Assembly (NCBI RefSeq): GCF_000807775.2
Contig: NZ_CP047385.1
Span: 4,340,001-4,404,000 of the forward strand
DNA length: 64,000 bases
Direction of reading: 5' to 3'
Source: Pandoraea fibrosis
Lineage (GTDB): Bacteria; Pseudomonadota; Gammaproteobacteria; Burkholderiales; Burkholderiaceae
This document shows positions 26,218-34,825 of this stretch, piece after piece; position 1 is the stretch's first letter, and each line of letters opens with the position of its first letter. The translations under genes were made by a program, and so were the position numbers. The notes below the pieces were generated by a model. The model worked only from the letters and a program-made list of their open reading frames with translations, did not search any database and was not told the DNA's origin.

Positions 26218-27678
26218 TTACGGCGCCAACGCAATCACTTCGGCAACCGCAGCGGTCAGCTTCTTCGCATAGGGTACATGCAGGAATTCGTTCGGACCGT
26301 GCGCGTTCGACTTCGGACCCAGCACACCGCATACCATGAACTGCGCCGTCGGGAAGCCGGCTTGCAGCGTGTTCATCAACGGGATCGTACCGCCCTGTCC
26401 GATATACGCCACGTCTGCGCCGTAGTGTCGTTGCGAGGCCGTATTCAGCGCGGACGTGAGCCAGGGCGCAACGTCAGGGGCGTTCCAGCCGGAGGCTGCG
26501 CCCGCGTCGGACTTGAACGTCACCTTGGCGTTGTACGGCGGATCGAGTTCGAGCAACGACTTGAGTTCGGCCACCGCGGCGGCGGCGTCGACGAGCGGCG
26601 GCAGACGCAGCGACAGCTTGAACGCCGTGCGCGGTCGCAGGACGTTGCCGGCGTCGGCCAACGCGGGCAGACCGGCCGCCCCCGTGACCGACAACGACGG
26701 GCGCCACGTCGAGTTGAGCAACGCTTCCTTCGGATCGGTCGTGGTCGGCAGCACCGACAGGCCGTCCTGACCGCAGGCCCACGGCATCTTTTTCCAGACG
26801 TCGTCGCCAAGGATATGGGCGGTGGCTTCCGCCTCCTTCAGACGCTGCAACGGGATCGGGGTATGAAAGCCCTGCGGTAACACGTTGCCCGTGCCGGCAT
26901 CTTCCAGTCGCTCGAACAACTGTCGCATGATGCGGAAGCTCGACGGCGCAATGCCGCCATAGCCGCCCGAGTGGATACCTTCGTCGAGCACCTGCACTTC
27001 GAGGCTGCCCGAGATCAGGCCGCGCAGCGAAGTCGTCAGCCACAACTGATCGTAGTTGCCCGCCCCCGAATCGAGGCAGACAACCAGACCGACACGGCCC
27101 AGACGCTCACGCAATGCGTCGACATACGGCAGCAGATCGTAGCTGCCCGACTCTTCGCATGTCTCGATCAGGCCCACGCAGCGCGGGCGCTCCACGCCCT
27201 GTGCGTCGAGTGCCGCGAGTGCCGTGACACTGGCGTAGATGGCGTAACCGTCGTCCGCGCCCCCACGGCCATAGAGCTTGCCGTCTTCGAACTTGGGCGT
27301 CCACGGGCCGAGGTCCTTGCGCCATCCGTCGAATTCGGGCTGCTTGTCGAGATGGCCATAGAGCACGATCGTTTCCGTGCTGCCCGAACGCGTGGCCGGC
27401 GCCTCGAAGAAGATCACCGGTGTGCGGCCTTCCAGACGGATCACTTCGAGTCTCAGCCCCTTGACCGGCTGACGCTCCGCCCATTGAGCGGCATCGCGCA
27501 CCACGCGATCGATATAGCCGTTGCGCGCCCAATCGGCGTCGAAGCCGGGGCTCTTGGCGGGCACCGCAATGTAGTCGGTCAGTGCATGCAGGATTTCGTC
27601 GTTCCATTTTCGTTCGACGAACTCACGCAATGCCGCCGTGTCGAGCGACGGCTGAGTCGGGGTGACGGTGTCGGTCAT
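26218..27678 (-). CDS. M20 family metallopeptidase (dipeptidase)
   Basis: A 486-residue protein of the carnosinase-like M20 branch. Metal ligands lie in VLYGHLDKQPE (His and Asp), GRGGADDGYA, ETCEESGS (Glu-Glu) and near the end AHGPNEFLHV. The insertion between the catalytic halves is of normal length. It is probably a cytosolic dipeptidase or acyl-peptide hydrolase. No signal peptide was seen. It is a single gene, convergent with the carbamoyl hydrolase. Confidence 0.92.
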   Translation of the reverse strand: MTDTVTPTQPSLDTAALREFVERKWNDEILHALTDYIAVPAKSPGFDADWARNGYIDRVVRDAAQWAERQPVKGLRLEVIRLEGRTPVIFFEAPATRSGSTETIVLYGHLDKQPEFDGWRKDLGPWTPKFEDGKLYGRGGADDGYAIYASVTALAALDAQGVERPRCVGLIETCEESGSYDLLPYVDALRERLGRVGLVVCLDSGAGNYDQLWLTTSLRGLISGSLEVQVLDEGIHSGGYGGIAPSSFRIMRQLFERLEDAGTGNVLPQGFHTPIPLQRLKEAEATAHILGDDVWKKMPWACGQDGLSVLPTTTDPKEALLNSTWRPSLSVTGAAGLPALADAGNVLRPRTAFKLSLRLPPLVDAAAAVAELKSLLELDPPYNAKVTFKSDAGAASGWNAPDVAPWLTSALNTASQRHYGADVAYIGQGGTIPLMNTLQAGFPTAQFMVCGVLGPKSNAHGPNEFLHVPYAKKLTAAVAEVIALAP

Positions 27679-27944
27679 GGGGAAGTCCTTGGGGAGGTTC
27701 TGGTTGACGTGACAGACCGGCGCGCCGGATTGGCGGGCGATCTGTCGCGGGCACGCGTCGAAGTTGCCGACGGTCCCTATGGCGTCATGATAGCCATTCC
27801 CGGCAACGGTGGCGACCGGCCGGCCAAGCGTCGCGCATCAACGGGTAGCATCGGTTGGCGGCGCCGGCCGGACGACAAGCGGCATCGGCTGGACAGCCGA
27901 CAAGCCTTGCGCCGGTCATCGAAGCGAAGGTGACGAGTTAGCGC

Positions 27945-28301
27945 TCAGTTGCCGGTACCCGGCGGATCGAAGCGGAACACGATCTCGCCGGCGGCGGCCG
28001 TCGCCTTCACGCAGGTGGCGGACAGCGTGGCTTTGCTGGGGACTTCCAGAGAATGTTCCGTGTCGCCGGTGCTGCAACGCCAGAAGAAGGTGACCGGACG
28101 CTCGCACCGGTTCGCGACTTCGTAGCGATAGTGCGTTACGTCGGCGGGCAGCGCGCGTAGCGCCCCGCACGGCTTTCCGGCCGTGTCGAGCGGCTCCGTC
28201 GGCATGGCCGACGTCTGCGCGTGAGCCGGCATGCTCGCCGCGATGGCGAGCCCCGCCAGCATTCCTGTGATCCCCGAGCGGCGCTTTGCGGTGATGAACA
28301 T
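27945..28301 (-). CDS. Exported protein of unknown function
   Basis: A 118-residue protein with a signal peptide (RRSGITGMLAGLAIAASMPAHA) and a mature domain of about 90 residues. It has several Cys (GKPCGALRAL, NRCERPVTFFWRC, SATCVKA), suggesting two disulfides in the periplasm. No family was recognised. The start is taken as the ATG at 28301, which shares its A with the TGA of the small membrane protein upstream (TGATG). The pair is therefore probably coupled. Longer starts in frame would destroy the signal peptide. Confidence 0.65.
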   Translation of the reverse strand: MFITAKRRSGITGMLAGLAIAASMPAHAQTSAMPTEPLDTAGKPCGALRALPADVTHYRYEVANRCERPVTFFWRCSTGDTEHSLEVPSKATLSATCVKATAAAGEIVFRFDPPGTGN

Positions 28302-28468
28302 CAGATCCAGCGCCATGCGATGGCGATGGCCCCGATGGCGACGCCAACGGAGATGACCACACCAAACCATGCCAATTGCGCACGCCGTGCCCGGCGGCGG
28401 CTCGATTCCGAAGTGTCGTAAAAACGACCCAATCCGCCCGAGTACAACTTTTCCCAGCGAATTTCCAT
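28301..28468 (-). CDS. Small single-span membrane protein, paralogue of the gene at 29039
   Basis: A 55-residue protein: a basic, aromatic N-terminus (MEIRWEKLYSGGLGRFYD), an Arg-rich linker and one C-terminal membrane span (AWFGVVISVGVAIGAIAIAW). GAGG lies seven bases before the ATG. The N-terminus repeats the pattern M-x-IRW-x-K-x-YS-x-G-x-G found in the 61-residue protein at 29039-29224. The function is unknown. It is coupled by TGATG to the exported Cys-rich protein. Confidence 0.7.
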   Translation of the reverse strand: MEIRWEKLYSGGLGRFYDTSESSRRRARRAQLAWFGVVISVGVAIGAIAIAWRWI

Positions 28469-28794
28469 GGCGCACCTCACAAATCAATCAAACCAGCCCG
28501 CACTACTGTTGTTCTTTTCTTCTTTATCGAAAGTTTTGAGGCGCAAGACAATTCGGATAAATCCGGGCAAATTGCGAAGGGTGGATTACCCAAAATTCCG
28601 ACACCGCGCCTTCGGTTCAAGATCGCACTATTCTTTCGTAAACGCAATAGCGTGAACACCCGGAATGCAGCACCAGAACCACGGGAGACCACGTTATCGA
28701 CGATGGATATCAACGCACATTGCGCGCTTTACCGTCGGAGCTGACAGATCTTTAACGAGGAATTGCAGAGAACCGATGACATCCTGGCAAGAAA
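28469..28794. other. AT-richer non-coding stretch
   Basis: No gene is supported here. Base composition is lower in GC than in the flanks. It is the upstream region of the small membrane protein gene and probably holds its promoter. CAGATCTTTAACGAGG at about 28745 loosely resembles a boxA element but lacks the rest of a leader. Confidence 0.3.
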
Positions 28795-28841
28795 GCTTTT
28801 TTGAAACCCGGAATCTTTGTAACAAGACGTTTCAAAAGAGC
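28795..28841. repeat. Long inverted repeat in an intergenic region
   Basis: GCTTTTTTGAAAC (28795-28807) and GTTTCAAAAGAGC (28829-28841) pair over 13 positions with one G-T wobble, around a 21-base loop. No gene overlaps it. It could be a structured RNA or regulator site. Confidence 0.5.
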
Positions 28842-28975
28842 ACGGACGTTCGTTCAAATCGGGCAATTGAAAGGGGGAAATACAAGCGTCGCGACCCCCG
28901 GCACCATTGGGGCGGGAGCGGACTGTTCGCTTGAAAAGCGGGAGACGGCGCGACTCGCGTCAGCCGAAGCAACGC

Positions 28976-29008
28976 TGCGCGGCAATCCGCCGAAGGCGGT
29001 GCCGCGCA
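28976..29008. terminator. Hairpin downstream of the 61-residue membrane protein gene
   Basis: TGCGCGGCA, then CCGCC, pair with GGCGG and TGCCGCGCA around GAA, with a two-base bulge (AT) on the left. It is very stable but has no T tract. It lies 31 bases after the minus-strand stop at 29039. Confidence 0.5.
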
Positions 29009-29038
29009 CGAAAAGGAAGATCGGGAAGATCGGTGACT

Positions 29039-29224
29039 TTAGCGTCCCAGGAAGGCCGCACCTACGGACAAGAGCACGAAACCGCCGACGCTACAGGCGA
29101 TCGCGATTGCCAACAGGCGTTGAAAGAGTTGCTCGCGCTCAGTCGCGCTGCGATGGGAACGGGGTGCATCGTGATGAATCGTCCCCCATCCACTCGAATA
29201 CACTTTTTTCCAACGGATGTGCAT
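29039..29224 (-). CDS. Small single-span membrane protein (paralogue of 28301-28468)
   Basis: A 61-residue protein. The N-terminus MHIRWKKVYSSGWGTIHHD resembles that of the 55-residue neighbour. Then come a charged linker (SATEREQLFQRL) and a C-terminal membrane span (LAIAIACSVGGFVLLSVGAAF). GAGG is seven bases before the ATG. The two genes lie 570 bases apart on the same strand and probably arose by duplication. Function unknown. Confidence 0.65.
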   Translation of the reverse strand: MHIRWKKVYSSGWGTIHHDAPRSHRSATEREQLFQRLLAIAIACSVGGFVLLSVGAAFLGR

Positions 29225-29707
29225 AAGTAACCTCGCGTTGTTTAGTGTTCGTAGCCTTGCCGGTCATCGATTCACACTATCGGAATCGACGAGACGCAGG
29301 GCTAGTATGCGCTTTGTCTGGGAACCGTAAACCCCTTATCCGTGCTGCGTCGCCGCAAGCAAAACGTCTGATTTAGATAGATTTCGAGACTGAATTACGC
29401 GAGCGGGAATACCGTCACCGTGACGCGATTCCGGATTTATGACGAGGCGTGTCAATGCGACAGAATGTCGCAGGTGCGACAAGTTGTCGCGCAAGCCGCA
29501 TGGATCGTGGAATTGGGGAATTTCGGGATGCGATGCGGGCGGTCATGTCGCAGGGATGCCCTCGGCGGCCGGCCGGCCCACCGAGAGGTGTCGGGGGCAA
29601 AACGCACAGCCTATTCGGGTCATCGTGCACCGCAGCATCGATTCTTCGAATAAGCGACAAATCTGGGGTAAATCCGGGGGTGCAACGCCCCCCCTGCCCC
29701 GCAAGCC
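29225..29707. other. Intergenic stretch with tandem palindromes
   Basis: No gene is supported in this 480-base gap. At 29456-29490 two hairpin-like units lie in tandem: TGCGACA-GAA-TGTCGCA, then TGCGACA-AGT-TGTCGC. A further TGTCGCA occurs near 29547. These look like a multi-site operator upstream of the 61-residue membrane protein gene. Confidence 0.4.
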
Positions 29708-29989
29708 TCACGACTCGAACGGATTTTTCACTTGCCGGGCAGTCGTGCTGCCCGGCGTTTCGGCCTGTGCCGGAAGATCCGCGCCGGAGAGCGCCGCCAC
29801 GACGGCTTCGAGTACCTCTTTGAGTGCCTGCGCCTGACGAAGCCCTTGCGCGTCGCGACGTATCTCCAGGTTTCCAAAGATGGCAACGTGATCCGTATGG
29901 TTTTCGACGTTCAGTTCGCCGAGTGCAAGCGCATCGGCATCGTTGGCGAATGGTGCGAACTTGACGTTGGCGGAAGACGAAGCGGACAT
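29708..29989 (-). CDS. Small conserved-looking protein of unknown function
   Basis: A 93-residue protein with no signal or membrane span. AGGAG is six bases upstream of the ATG. It begins SASSSANVKFAPFAND, has a strand-rich centre (GELNVENHTDHVAIFGNLEI) and a helical Ala/Leu-rich segment (LKEVLEAVVAALSGADL). No family was recognised. The regular alternation of strand then helix and the good ribosome site argue for a real gene. Confidence 0.6.
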   Translation of the reverse strand: MSASSSANVKFAPFANDADALALGELNVENHTDHVAIFGNLEIRRDAQGLRQAQALKEVLEAVVAALSGADLPAQAETPGSTTARQVKNPFES

Positions 29990-30101
29990 CGGGGGCTCCT
30001 GAGTCGGGGGAAGTCAGTCGGTTTGGATCGGTCGATGCGGGGAGTGACACCTGTTGACGAAGCAACGCATGTCACGACGCTTTTGGCATGTTGCCGCGTG
30101 C

Positions 30102-31055
30102 TTAACGGATGATCGTACGCAAGAAGTCGAGCACCGTCTGCACTTCGCGATACGACGGCACCTCCGGATCTCGCTTGCGCTTGCCGCCTGCGGCCTTCGG
30201 GGCAGGCAGACGCATTGCCGTGCGTTTCACGTCGGCCGGCATGCCGGGGAAAAAGTCGATACCGGCCAGCGTTTCGAGTTCCGCCACGCTCACGACCGAA
30301 TAATCCCCTGTGGCTTCGTTCGCGACAAGGTAGGCCCCTGCCTGCTTGCGCTTGGGGTCGTAGACCACCTTGTAGAGTTGCGTGGGCACCATCACCCGAT
30401 TGCCGACCTGCGTGATGGTTTTGCCCTTGAAGAGCGGACCGGTGAGGACGAACAATTCGCCGCGCTCCTGCGCGAGCTTGCGCACACTCGACTCGATGCC
30501 AGCCCACAGATAGCGATTGTTCTCGCTGTTCTGCGGCACCATGTTCGACAGCGAGAAGCTCTCCGACTGTGCCTGCGCGTCCGGCATATCCGCCGACGGC
30601 GCCATGTGTCCGCGGTCATATCCCGAGCGCACGTAGTCGCGCAATTCGGCCCGCTCTCCCGGTGGGAGCCGCGACTCTGCGTGAAAGTTGTTCACGCGCG
30701 AGATCTGGCGGGCATCGTTCAAGCCAGCGCGCGTAAGACGCTGCGCCGACCACAACGGCGTGCGCGTCACGCCGGAGTGCATCACACCGAACGCGCTGAA
30801 GCACACCTCGCGCGCGTTACGCGTCATCGCAGCGTTGGTGATATCGGGCGCTGTGCCGGCCCAGTAATGGTCGCCACACGCCGAGGCCGCGGCGAACGCA
30901 TCGCCGGGGAACGCCGTAACGGCAACGGCAACGGCAGAAGAAAAGGAAATCAGAGAGATCAGAGCGGCGGAGGACACCGCCAACGGCAACTTCCCGGCCA
31001 TCGCGCGCAAGCGGCTTGCGCGCACTGCGGTGACCGTCCATCGAGACTGCTTCAT
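30102..31055 (-). CDS. Exported DNA/RNA non-specific endonuclease
   Basis: A 317-residue protein with a long N-terminal signal (AVSSAALISLISFSSAVAVA) and the beta-beta-alpha-metal nuclease core. The DRGH motif is in GYDRGHMAPSADM, with His as general base, and the metal Asn lies in MVPQNSENNRYLW. Such enzymes degrade DNA and RNA in the periplasm or outside the cell. The C-terminus is basic (GGKRKRDPE). It is a stand-alone gene with no adjacent immunity protein, as expected for an exported housekeeping nuclease. Confidence 0.9.
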   Translation of the reverse strand: MKQSRWTVTAVRASRLRAMAGKLPLAVSSAALISLISFSSAVAVAVTAFPGDAFAAASACGDHYWAGTAPDITNAAMTRNAREVCFSAFGVMHSGVTRTPLWSAQRLTRAGLNDARQISRVNNFHAESRLPPGERAELRDYVRSGYDRGHMAPSADMPDAQAQSESFSLSNMVPQNSENNRYLWAGIESSVRKLAQERGELFVLTGPLFKGKTITQVGNRVMVPTQLYKVVYDPKRKQAGAYLVANEATGDYSVVSVAELETLAGIDFFPGMPADVKRTAMRLPAPKAAGGKRKRDPEVPSYREVQTVLDFLRTIIR

Positions 31056-31106
31056 CGCACTGCTTTGGGTAAGACTTCAGGGGGTGCGATTGTAGCGGAT
31101 CAACGG

Positions 31107-31265
31107 CTATTCGGGGACGACGTTTGCCGCGCCATAGGCAGCGCATTGCAGGGTCTGGGCGGGGCCGAGATTGTCGCACTCGTCCGCTTGCGCCGTCGGC
31201 AACCATGCCTGCTCGAGAAAGAGCAGGCACAGCGCCAGCGCGAGCATGAGGAGCAGCGTTTTCAT
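31107..31265 (-). CDS. Small exported protein, 52 residues
   Basis: It begins MKTLLLMLALALCLLFLEQA and ends with a short Cys-containing mature part (ADECDNLGPAQTLQCAAYG). The strong signal-type N-terminus and two mature Cys suggest a small disulfide-bonded periplasmic peptide. The open frame extends upstream without membrane or signal character, so the internal ATG at 31265 is chosen. The ribosome site is weak. No family was recognised. Confidence 0.5.
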   Translation of the reverse strand: MKTLLLMLALALCLLFLEQAWLPTAQADECDNLGPAQTLQCAAYGAANVVPE

Positions 31266-31386
31266 GGCGGCATCCGAATTGGGTTGCCGCATTGTATGCG
31301 GGGACACCGTCGTCCAACCGGCCCGCATGCCGCTGAATTGTTTCGATTCGTTACGGCAGCCGATACGCTGCCCCCTCCGGGGCCGC

Positions 31387-32031
31387 TCAGTTGCCCGGCA
31401 CATCGCCTCGTTGTGCAACGAGCGCTGCCAGCGGCTCGTTCATCGGTCCGTCGGCACGCAGTCCTTCGACCACACCAACGCGGTCGGGCATCGCACGATT
31501 CTGCGACATCTTGAATTTGCCTTCGATGCGGCGAATCGGAATCTCCACACCGACAATGGCGCGCAGCATGCCGTCGATGAAATCGGCCGGTGCGTCTTCC
31601 ACCGCCCACGGCGCAACACGCCCCTGCTCCTGCGATTGTGTGAGATCCCCCACGAGACGCCGCAGCCATGCCGCATCGTCGATCACGCGTGGCTTGCCCC
31701 AGACATGCACCGCCGCGTAGTTCCACGTCGGCACCACTTTGCCGTGCTCAGCCTTGGCGGCGTACCACGACGGCGTGATGTACCCATGCGGCCCGGTGAA
31801 CGCAATCAGGCAATCGTCGACATCGCGCAGCGCCGGGCCATGCGGATTGGCGCGCGCCAGGTGACCACGCAAGGTACCGAATTCGCCTTCGTCGGAATAC
31901 ACAAGGAAAGGAATCGAATCGGCGATCAAGCCCTGCGAGCCGGCGCTCACGAGCAGGCCGAGCGGATGCGTGCGAATGAGATCGTGCAGTACGTCGGGAC
32001 GAGTCTCTTGAAAGGCAGCGGGCTGATACAT
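31387..32031 (-). CDS. FMN-binding negative transcriptional regulator, PaiB family
   Basis: A 214-residue protein of the split-barrel FMN-binding fold. The N-terminus MYQPAAFQETRPDVLHDLIR and the internal TGPHGYITPSWY and VPTWNYAAVHVWG are family hallmarks. Related proteins repress protease and sporulation genes in Bacillus; in Proteobacteria the role is unclear and may be flavin-dependent oxidoreduction. It is a single gene with normal length. Confidence 0.92.
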   Translation of the reverse strand: MYQPAAFQETRPDVLHDLIRTHPLGLLVSAGSQGLIADSIPFLVYSDEGEFGTLRGHLARANPHGPALRDVDDCLIAFTGPHGYITPSWYAAKAEHGKVVPTWNYAAVHVWGKPRVIDDAAWLRRLVGDLTQSQEQGRVAPWAVEDAPADFIDGMLRAIVGVEIPIRRIEGKFKMSQNRAMPDRVGVVEGLRADGPMNEPLAALVAQRGDVPGN

Positions 32032-32179
32032 CGATGGCTCCGGACAGAATCGGCGGGAATGGAATAACGCCTAGCGTACGTCCGCGCGTGGCCCTTGGCA
32101 AAGACCCAAAATATGGAATTTTTTTGGTGCCACCGGTCGCGGGCTCGTCCTCAGCCCGCGCACGGCCCTGGCGTCGATG

Positions 32180-32689
32180 TCAGAGGAAGGACTTGGCCTG
32201 ATCGAGAATCTTGTCGCAGACCTGACGTGTCAATTGTTCCTTGAGCCCGCCGCCGTTGAGGTCGACCGTCTTGCCATCGGGCGAGGACAGCAGCCCCTTG
32301 GCCCCATCTAGATAGCCGGGGCTGGCGGCCGGCGAACCCGATTGGGTGCCGATCTTGCCGAGTAGCTTGTCCTTGACGTCGGTGGCCGAACTCAGATTTG
32401 CGCCGCTCAGGTAATTGTTCTTGATGCAGAACTGCAACACACCGGTTGCATTCCCCACACTGCCAGAGGTCAGCGAACCGGTCGAGGCCAGCCCGCCGAG
32501 GCTGCCGGCCAGACCGCCGGAGTTGCCGCCGCCCGAGCTTCCGCCCACGGCGTTCTTGAGCATATCGAGTTGCGCTTGTGCCTGTATCGGTGCGCCCAGG
32601 GTCAGCGCCAGGGCAAGACCGACCCCTGCCACTCCGATTCCGGACATCTTCCAACCTGCATCAGCCGAACTTTCCGTGCGTCGCGACAT
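32180..32689 (-). CDS. DUF2501 family exported protein (YjjA-like)
   Basis: A 169-residue protein with a signal peptide (VGLALALTLGAPIQAQAQ), a Gly/Ser-rich low-complexity stretch (GGSSGGGNSGGLAGSLGGLA) and the DUF2501 core (FCIKNNYLSG, ending KILDQAKSFL). The family is periplasmic and of unknown function, linked in E. coli to biofilm and stress. GGAGG stands eight bases before the ATG. Confidence 0.88.
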   Translation of the reverse strand: MSRRTESSADAGWKMSGIGVAGVGLALALTLGAPIQAQAQLDMLKNAVGGSSGGGNSGGLAGSLGGLASTGSLTSGSVGNATGVLQFCIKNNYLSGANLSSATDVKDKLLGKIGTQSGSPAASPGYLDGAKGLLSSPDGKTVDLNGGGLKEQLTRQVCDKILDQAKSFL

Positions 32690-32785
32690 ACGATCCTCCG
32701 TGATGTAAATGACGTGGGTGAGGTCGGCTCACTATAGCAGGACGTTCGCGGCGAGACGACGAATCGCCCGGTCGGCAGGAAGACG

Positions 32786-34408
32786 TCAGAGCAATGCAGC
32801 CGTAGCGTCGAGTGTCTGCGGCACCACCACACTCGCGTCGACCCCGGCGTTTTCCTTGAGCAGGAAGACCAGATGATGTCCGGCAAGCAGTTCGATGCGG
32901 CGATCGCGCGCAAACTCCTCAACACCGTCGTCGAACACGCCCGTGGTGATCAGCATGCCGCGCGCCGCGCCAATCTGCTGCATCTCCGCGAGCATGTGAC
33001 GCGCGGCGCTCATGCCAATGCGCGCCGCGGGGTCCATCTCCCGGTAGATATGCACCACGACGTCGCCACCGAAGATCGGATGCGGGTCCCACGCACGGCA
33101 GGTCAGCATGCCCGGCGTCTCGCTCGGCAACAGCGGCGGGCCTTCGAAACCGTGCGAGCGCAGCAGGTGGAACATCACCTGCATGAAGTCCTTGTCGGTC
33201 AGCGTCATCAGATTGAAACGGCGGTCGACGGCCACATCGGCGTCCGTGACGACCTGCGTCATGTCGACACCCGCCACCGGCGTCACGGCCTCCAGCGCCT
33301 CCGGCCGCGCGCTAACGCGAGCCCCCAGCGCCGCCAGATGCGTCGCCGGATCGCCTTCCGAGAGCGTCAGCGCCGCGAAATCGGCACGCGCCACATGCGC
33401 ACTCGCCAGGCAGACTCGTGCATCGCCATCGCGGGCGTAGATGTTGAACACGATGGCATTCACGTGACGCAGCGGATCGGCCGAGAACAGTTCGTGTAAC
33501 GAACGAAGCACGATCTGGCGCAGCGCGTTGGCGTAGACCTGCCCACGCATGGCGTCGCCCGCCGGCATGCCTTGCACGAGATTCTCGGCGGCGTTGTAGC
33601 GGTACTCGAGCGCGACAGGCACGGCCGCGTCGAGCGAGGGCACGTCGTAGCCGATGGCCAGCAGCTTGTGATTCTCGACGTAATGCGCCGCGAGCGTCTG
33701 CTCGAACGCTTCCGGATACGGACTGCGGCTGAGCACGATGCGCGCATAGCCGGTGATGGCCGCCGCCTCACCGCGCAACAGCGCCCCTTCGAAATCGGCG
33801 ACGGCCGCGTTGTGGCGCGCACTCTCGGCTCGTGCGGCTTCCGTTGCCTTCTGCTGCGCGATCTGGAGAATCATCGAGCCTTGCGTGCGACGGATCTTCG
33901 ATGCCTCGTACTCGCGCTCGGCGTGCACGAATTCGCTGCGTGCCTTGGCAACGGCCTGCTCGTAACGGCCCGCCGCCCCCGGCATCGCCAGCGCGAGTCG
34001 GCCCGGCTTTTCCGGTGCGAAGGTTTCCCATTCGGGTTTGGCCAGAATCTTCGGGAGATGCCGGGTATCGAGCACCGGCGGCGTATTGCGCGCGCGCAAG
34101 TCGGCGGGCGGGATACGCAAATCGCGAGCCAGGCCATCGGCAAGCAAACGTTCGAGCCGCGCGACTTCCAGCTTGGCCTTCGCGCCTTGCGCTGCCGCTT
34201 CGGCCTGCCGCCAGGCCAGATGCAGGCGGTCACGCGCGGCAGCGTCTGCCGCAGGCGCCTCTTCCCAGGCGCGTTGCGCCTGATCCACGGCACGCACTTC
34301 CGCGAGCGAACGCGCCTGCATCTGGACATGCTGCTGCTCGCGCGTATGTGCGGCGCGCCAGAACTCACGCGCCAGACGATCGATGATGCTTTCGAATCCC
34401 CGGTTCAC
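32786..34408 (-). CDS. Restriction-endonuclease-like (Mrr-type) protein with degenerate active site
   Basis: About 540 residues from a GTG at 34408. The N-terminal 220 residues are helical and probably coiled-coil (Gln/Arg/Ala-rich). The C-terminal 120 residues have the Mrr outline: FMQVMFHLLRSHGFEG, then MLAEMQQIGAARGMLITTG and FARDRRIELLAGHHL. The GxD...QxK catalytic set is not visible; the matching strand reads DVVVHIYREMD. It may be an inactive or repurposed nuclease fold, and the role is unknown. The frame extends to 34510. A separate 104-codon frame ends in TAG overlapping the GTG (TAGTG). Confidence 0.6.
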   Translation of the reverse strand: MNRGFESIIDRLAREFWRAAHTREQQHVQMQARSLAEVRAVDQAQRAWEEAPAADAAARDRLHLAWRQAEAAAQGAKAKLEVARLERLLADGLARDLRIPPADLRARNTPPVLDTRHLPKILAKPEWETFAPEKPGRLALAMPGAAGRYEQAVAKARSEFVHAEREYEASKIRRTQGSMILQIAQQKATEAARAESARHNAAVADFEGALLRGEAAAITGYARIVLSRSPYPEAFEQTLAAHYVENHKLLAIGYDVPSLDAAVPVALEYRYNAAENLVQGMPAGDAMRGQVYANALRQIVLRSLHELFSADPLRHVNAIVFNIYARDGDARVCLASAHVARADFAALTLSEGDPATHLAALGARVSARPEALEAVTPVAGVDMTQVVTDADVAVDRRFNLMTLTDKDFMQVMFHLLRSHGFEGPPLLPSETPGMLTCRAWDPHPIFGGDVVVHIYREMDPAARIGMSAARHMLAEMQQIGAARGMLITTGVFDDGVEEFARDRRIELLAGHHLVFLLKENAGVDASVVVPQTLDATAALL

Positions 34409-34825
34409 TACTGCCCCCGCATGCGATTTTGATTTTGTTTTGCCAAGCCAACTGCCACTTCCCGAACGGCGCGCGCCCGATCGCGCTGGGCGACCGGCAA
34501 CGCACGACATTTACGTAGGGGACGATTGTAGGACGTTGCCCCCTCCTCCAGCAAAAAATCTTTCCGTTCCTTGCCGTCCCAGCATGGCACAGGCACAACA
34601 CCTGCGCCCTGATCGTCATCAAAGCGCCATGACGGCAGCGCAATGTCGACCGTGCTGTCATCACGGTCCGAACGTGGCGGCGATGGAACCTCCGCCGTGC
34701 CGGGCGTTACGCCACGCCGCATGCATGCGCCGGCGATGGGAGGCGAAGCGCAGCAGCCCGCAATAGCGACTACCCTATGGCGATATCGTCGCCCGCCGAC
34801 GCTCCGTCGTTTTTCACCTTAAGTC
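34409..34825. other. Gap between Mrr-like and PAP2 genes
   Basis: I see no secure gene. A minus-strand frame (34408-34722, 104 codons) is open and ends on the Mrr-like start, but its composition is not convincing. The region must hold the divergent promoters. Confidence 0.3.

Noticed and set aside
26971..27933. A 320-codon plus frame opposite the M20 dipeptidase
   Set aside because: Antisense shadow; the minus strand carries all metal-binding motifs of the M20 family.
28740..28760. CAGATCTTTAACGAGG as a boxA antitermination site
   Set aside because: No boxB/boxC, rRNA or tRNA follows, so the resemblance is too weak.
34408..34722. A 104-codon minus frame whose TAG overlaps the GTG start of the Mrr-like gene
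   Set aside because: The overlap is suggestive, but composition is Arg/Asp-rich and no recognisable structure or good ribosome site was seen.
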